This document shows positions 15,151-15,184 of a DNA stretch of 15,184 nt, piece after piece. The DNA comes from Clostridium sp. UBA6640. GTDB lineage: Bacteria; Bacillota; Clostridia; Clostridiales; Clostridiaceae. Location: the NCBI RefSeq assembly GCF_002455975.1, contig NZ_DKLM01000037.1:2069-17252 (forward strand), written 5' to 3'. Below the pieces are notes generated by a model, which worked only from the letters and a program-made list of their open reading frames with translations, had not been told where the DNA came from and did not search any database. The first letter of the stretch is position 1. Each line of letters opens with the position of its first letter. A program made the position numbers and the translations under genes.

Positions 15151-15184
15151 ATACAATTAATAAGATATTAAAAAGTTTAATAAT
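15108..15184. repeat. Perfect 17-bp inverted repeat (arms 15108-15124 and 15168-15184)
   Basis: ATTATTAAACTTTTTAA on the left is the exact reverse complement of TTAAAAAGTTTAATAAT, which ends at the last base of the window. The pairing cannot be followed past the edge. The arms interleave with those of the preceding repeat. Confidence 0.75.

Noticed and set aside
1..15184. Mobile elements, CRISPR arrays, tRNA or rRNA genes.
   Set aside because: No transposase, integrase, direct repeat array or recognisable tRNA/rRNA sequence was seen; gene order is conserved and colinear.

Overview
The window is a stretch of an AT-rich, spore-forming Firmicute genome, most likely Clostridium in the strict sense. 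Three things suggest this: very AT-rich coding and intergenic DNA, strong AGGAGG-type ribosome binding sites, and the conserved order of sporulation and housekeeping genes (spoIIIAD-AE-AF-AG-AH, Asp23-family gene, nusB, folD, xseA, xseB, ispA, dxs, tlyA, nadK, argR, recN). All genes lie on the + strand. The species cannot be fixed from the sequence alone.

Region 1 (1-3444) is the distal part of the spoIIIA operon, coding for the SpoIIIA proteins of the mother-cell/forespore channel. spoIIIAA, AB and AC would lie upstream of the window. Region 2 (3445-3955) is an Asp23/YqhY-family gene with its own consensus-like promoter and a clear intrinsic terminator. Region 3 (3956-4290) is a noncoding gap with a perfect 18-bp inverted repeat that contains an extended -10 element. 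Region 4 (4291-7972) is nusB-folD-xseA-xseB-ispA: transcription antitermination, one-carbon folate metabolism, exonuclease VII and farnesyl diphosphate synthesis. FolD has Gln where bifunctional family members have the cyclohydrolase lysine.

Region 5 (7973-9225) is the highlight. A roughly 590-nt, G+C-richer, highly structured noncoding stretch follows a near-perfect promoter (TTGACA-16-TATAAT with TGn) and is followed at once by a gene for a small basic protein with four predicted membrane segments. I recognise the pair as OLE RNA (ornate, large, extremophilic) and its membrane partner OapA. The placement between ispA and dxs is consistent with the known OLE context. The outermost helix closes the RNA over about 590 nt and ends 8 nt before the oapA ribosome binding site.

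Region 6 (9230-14937) is the tightly packed run dxs-tlyA-nadK-argR-recN, with 4-nt overlaps at tlyA/nadK and nadK/argR, ending in an intrinsic terminator. Region 7 (15009-15184) has no gene but holds two perfect 16-17 bp inverted repeats whose arms interleave. In this gene neighbourhood spoIVB and spo0A would be expected next, outside the window.

The window joins sporulation, replication and repair functions with isoprenoid synthesis (ispA, dxs) and with the OLE ribonucleoprotein. OLE is a described system whose biochemical function is still incompletely understood. I found no convincing wholly undescribed protein system here.
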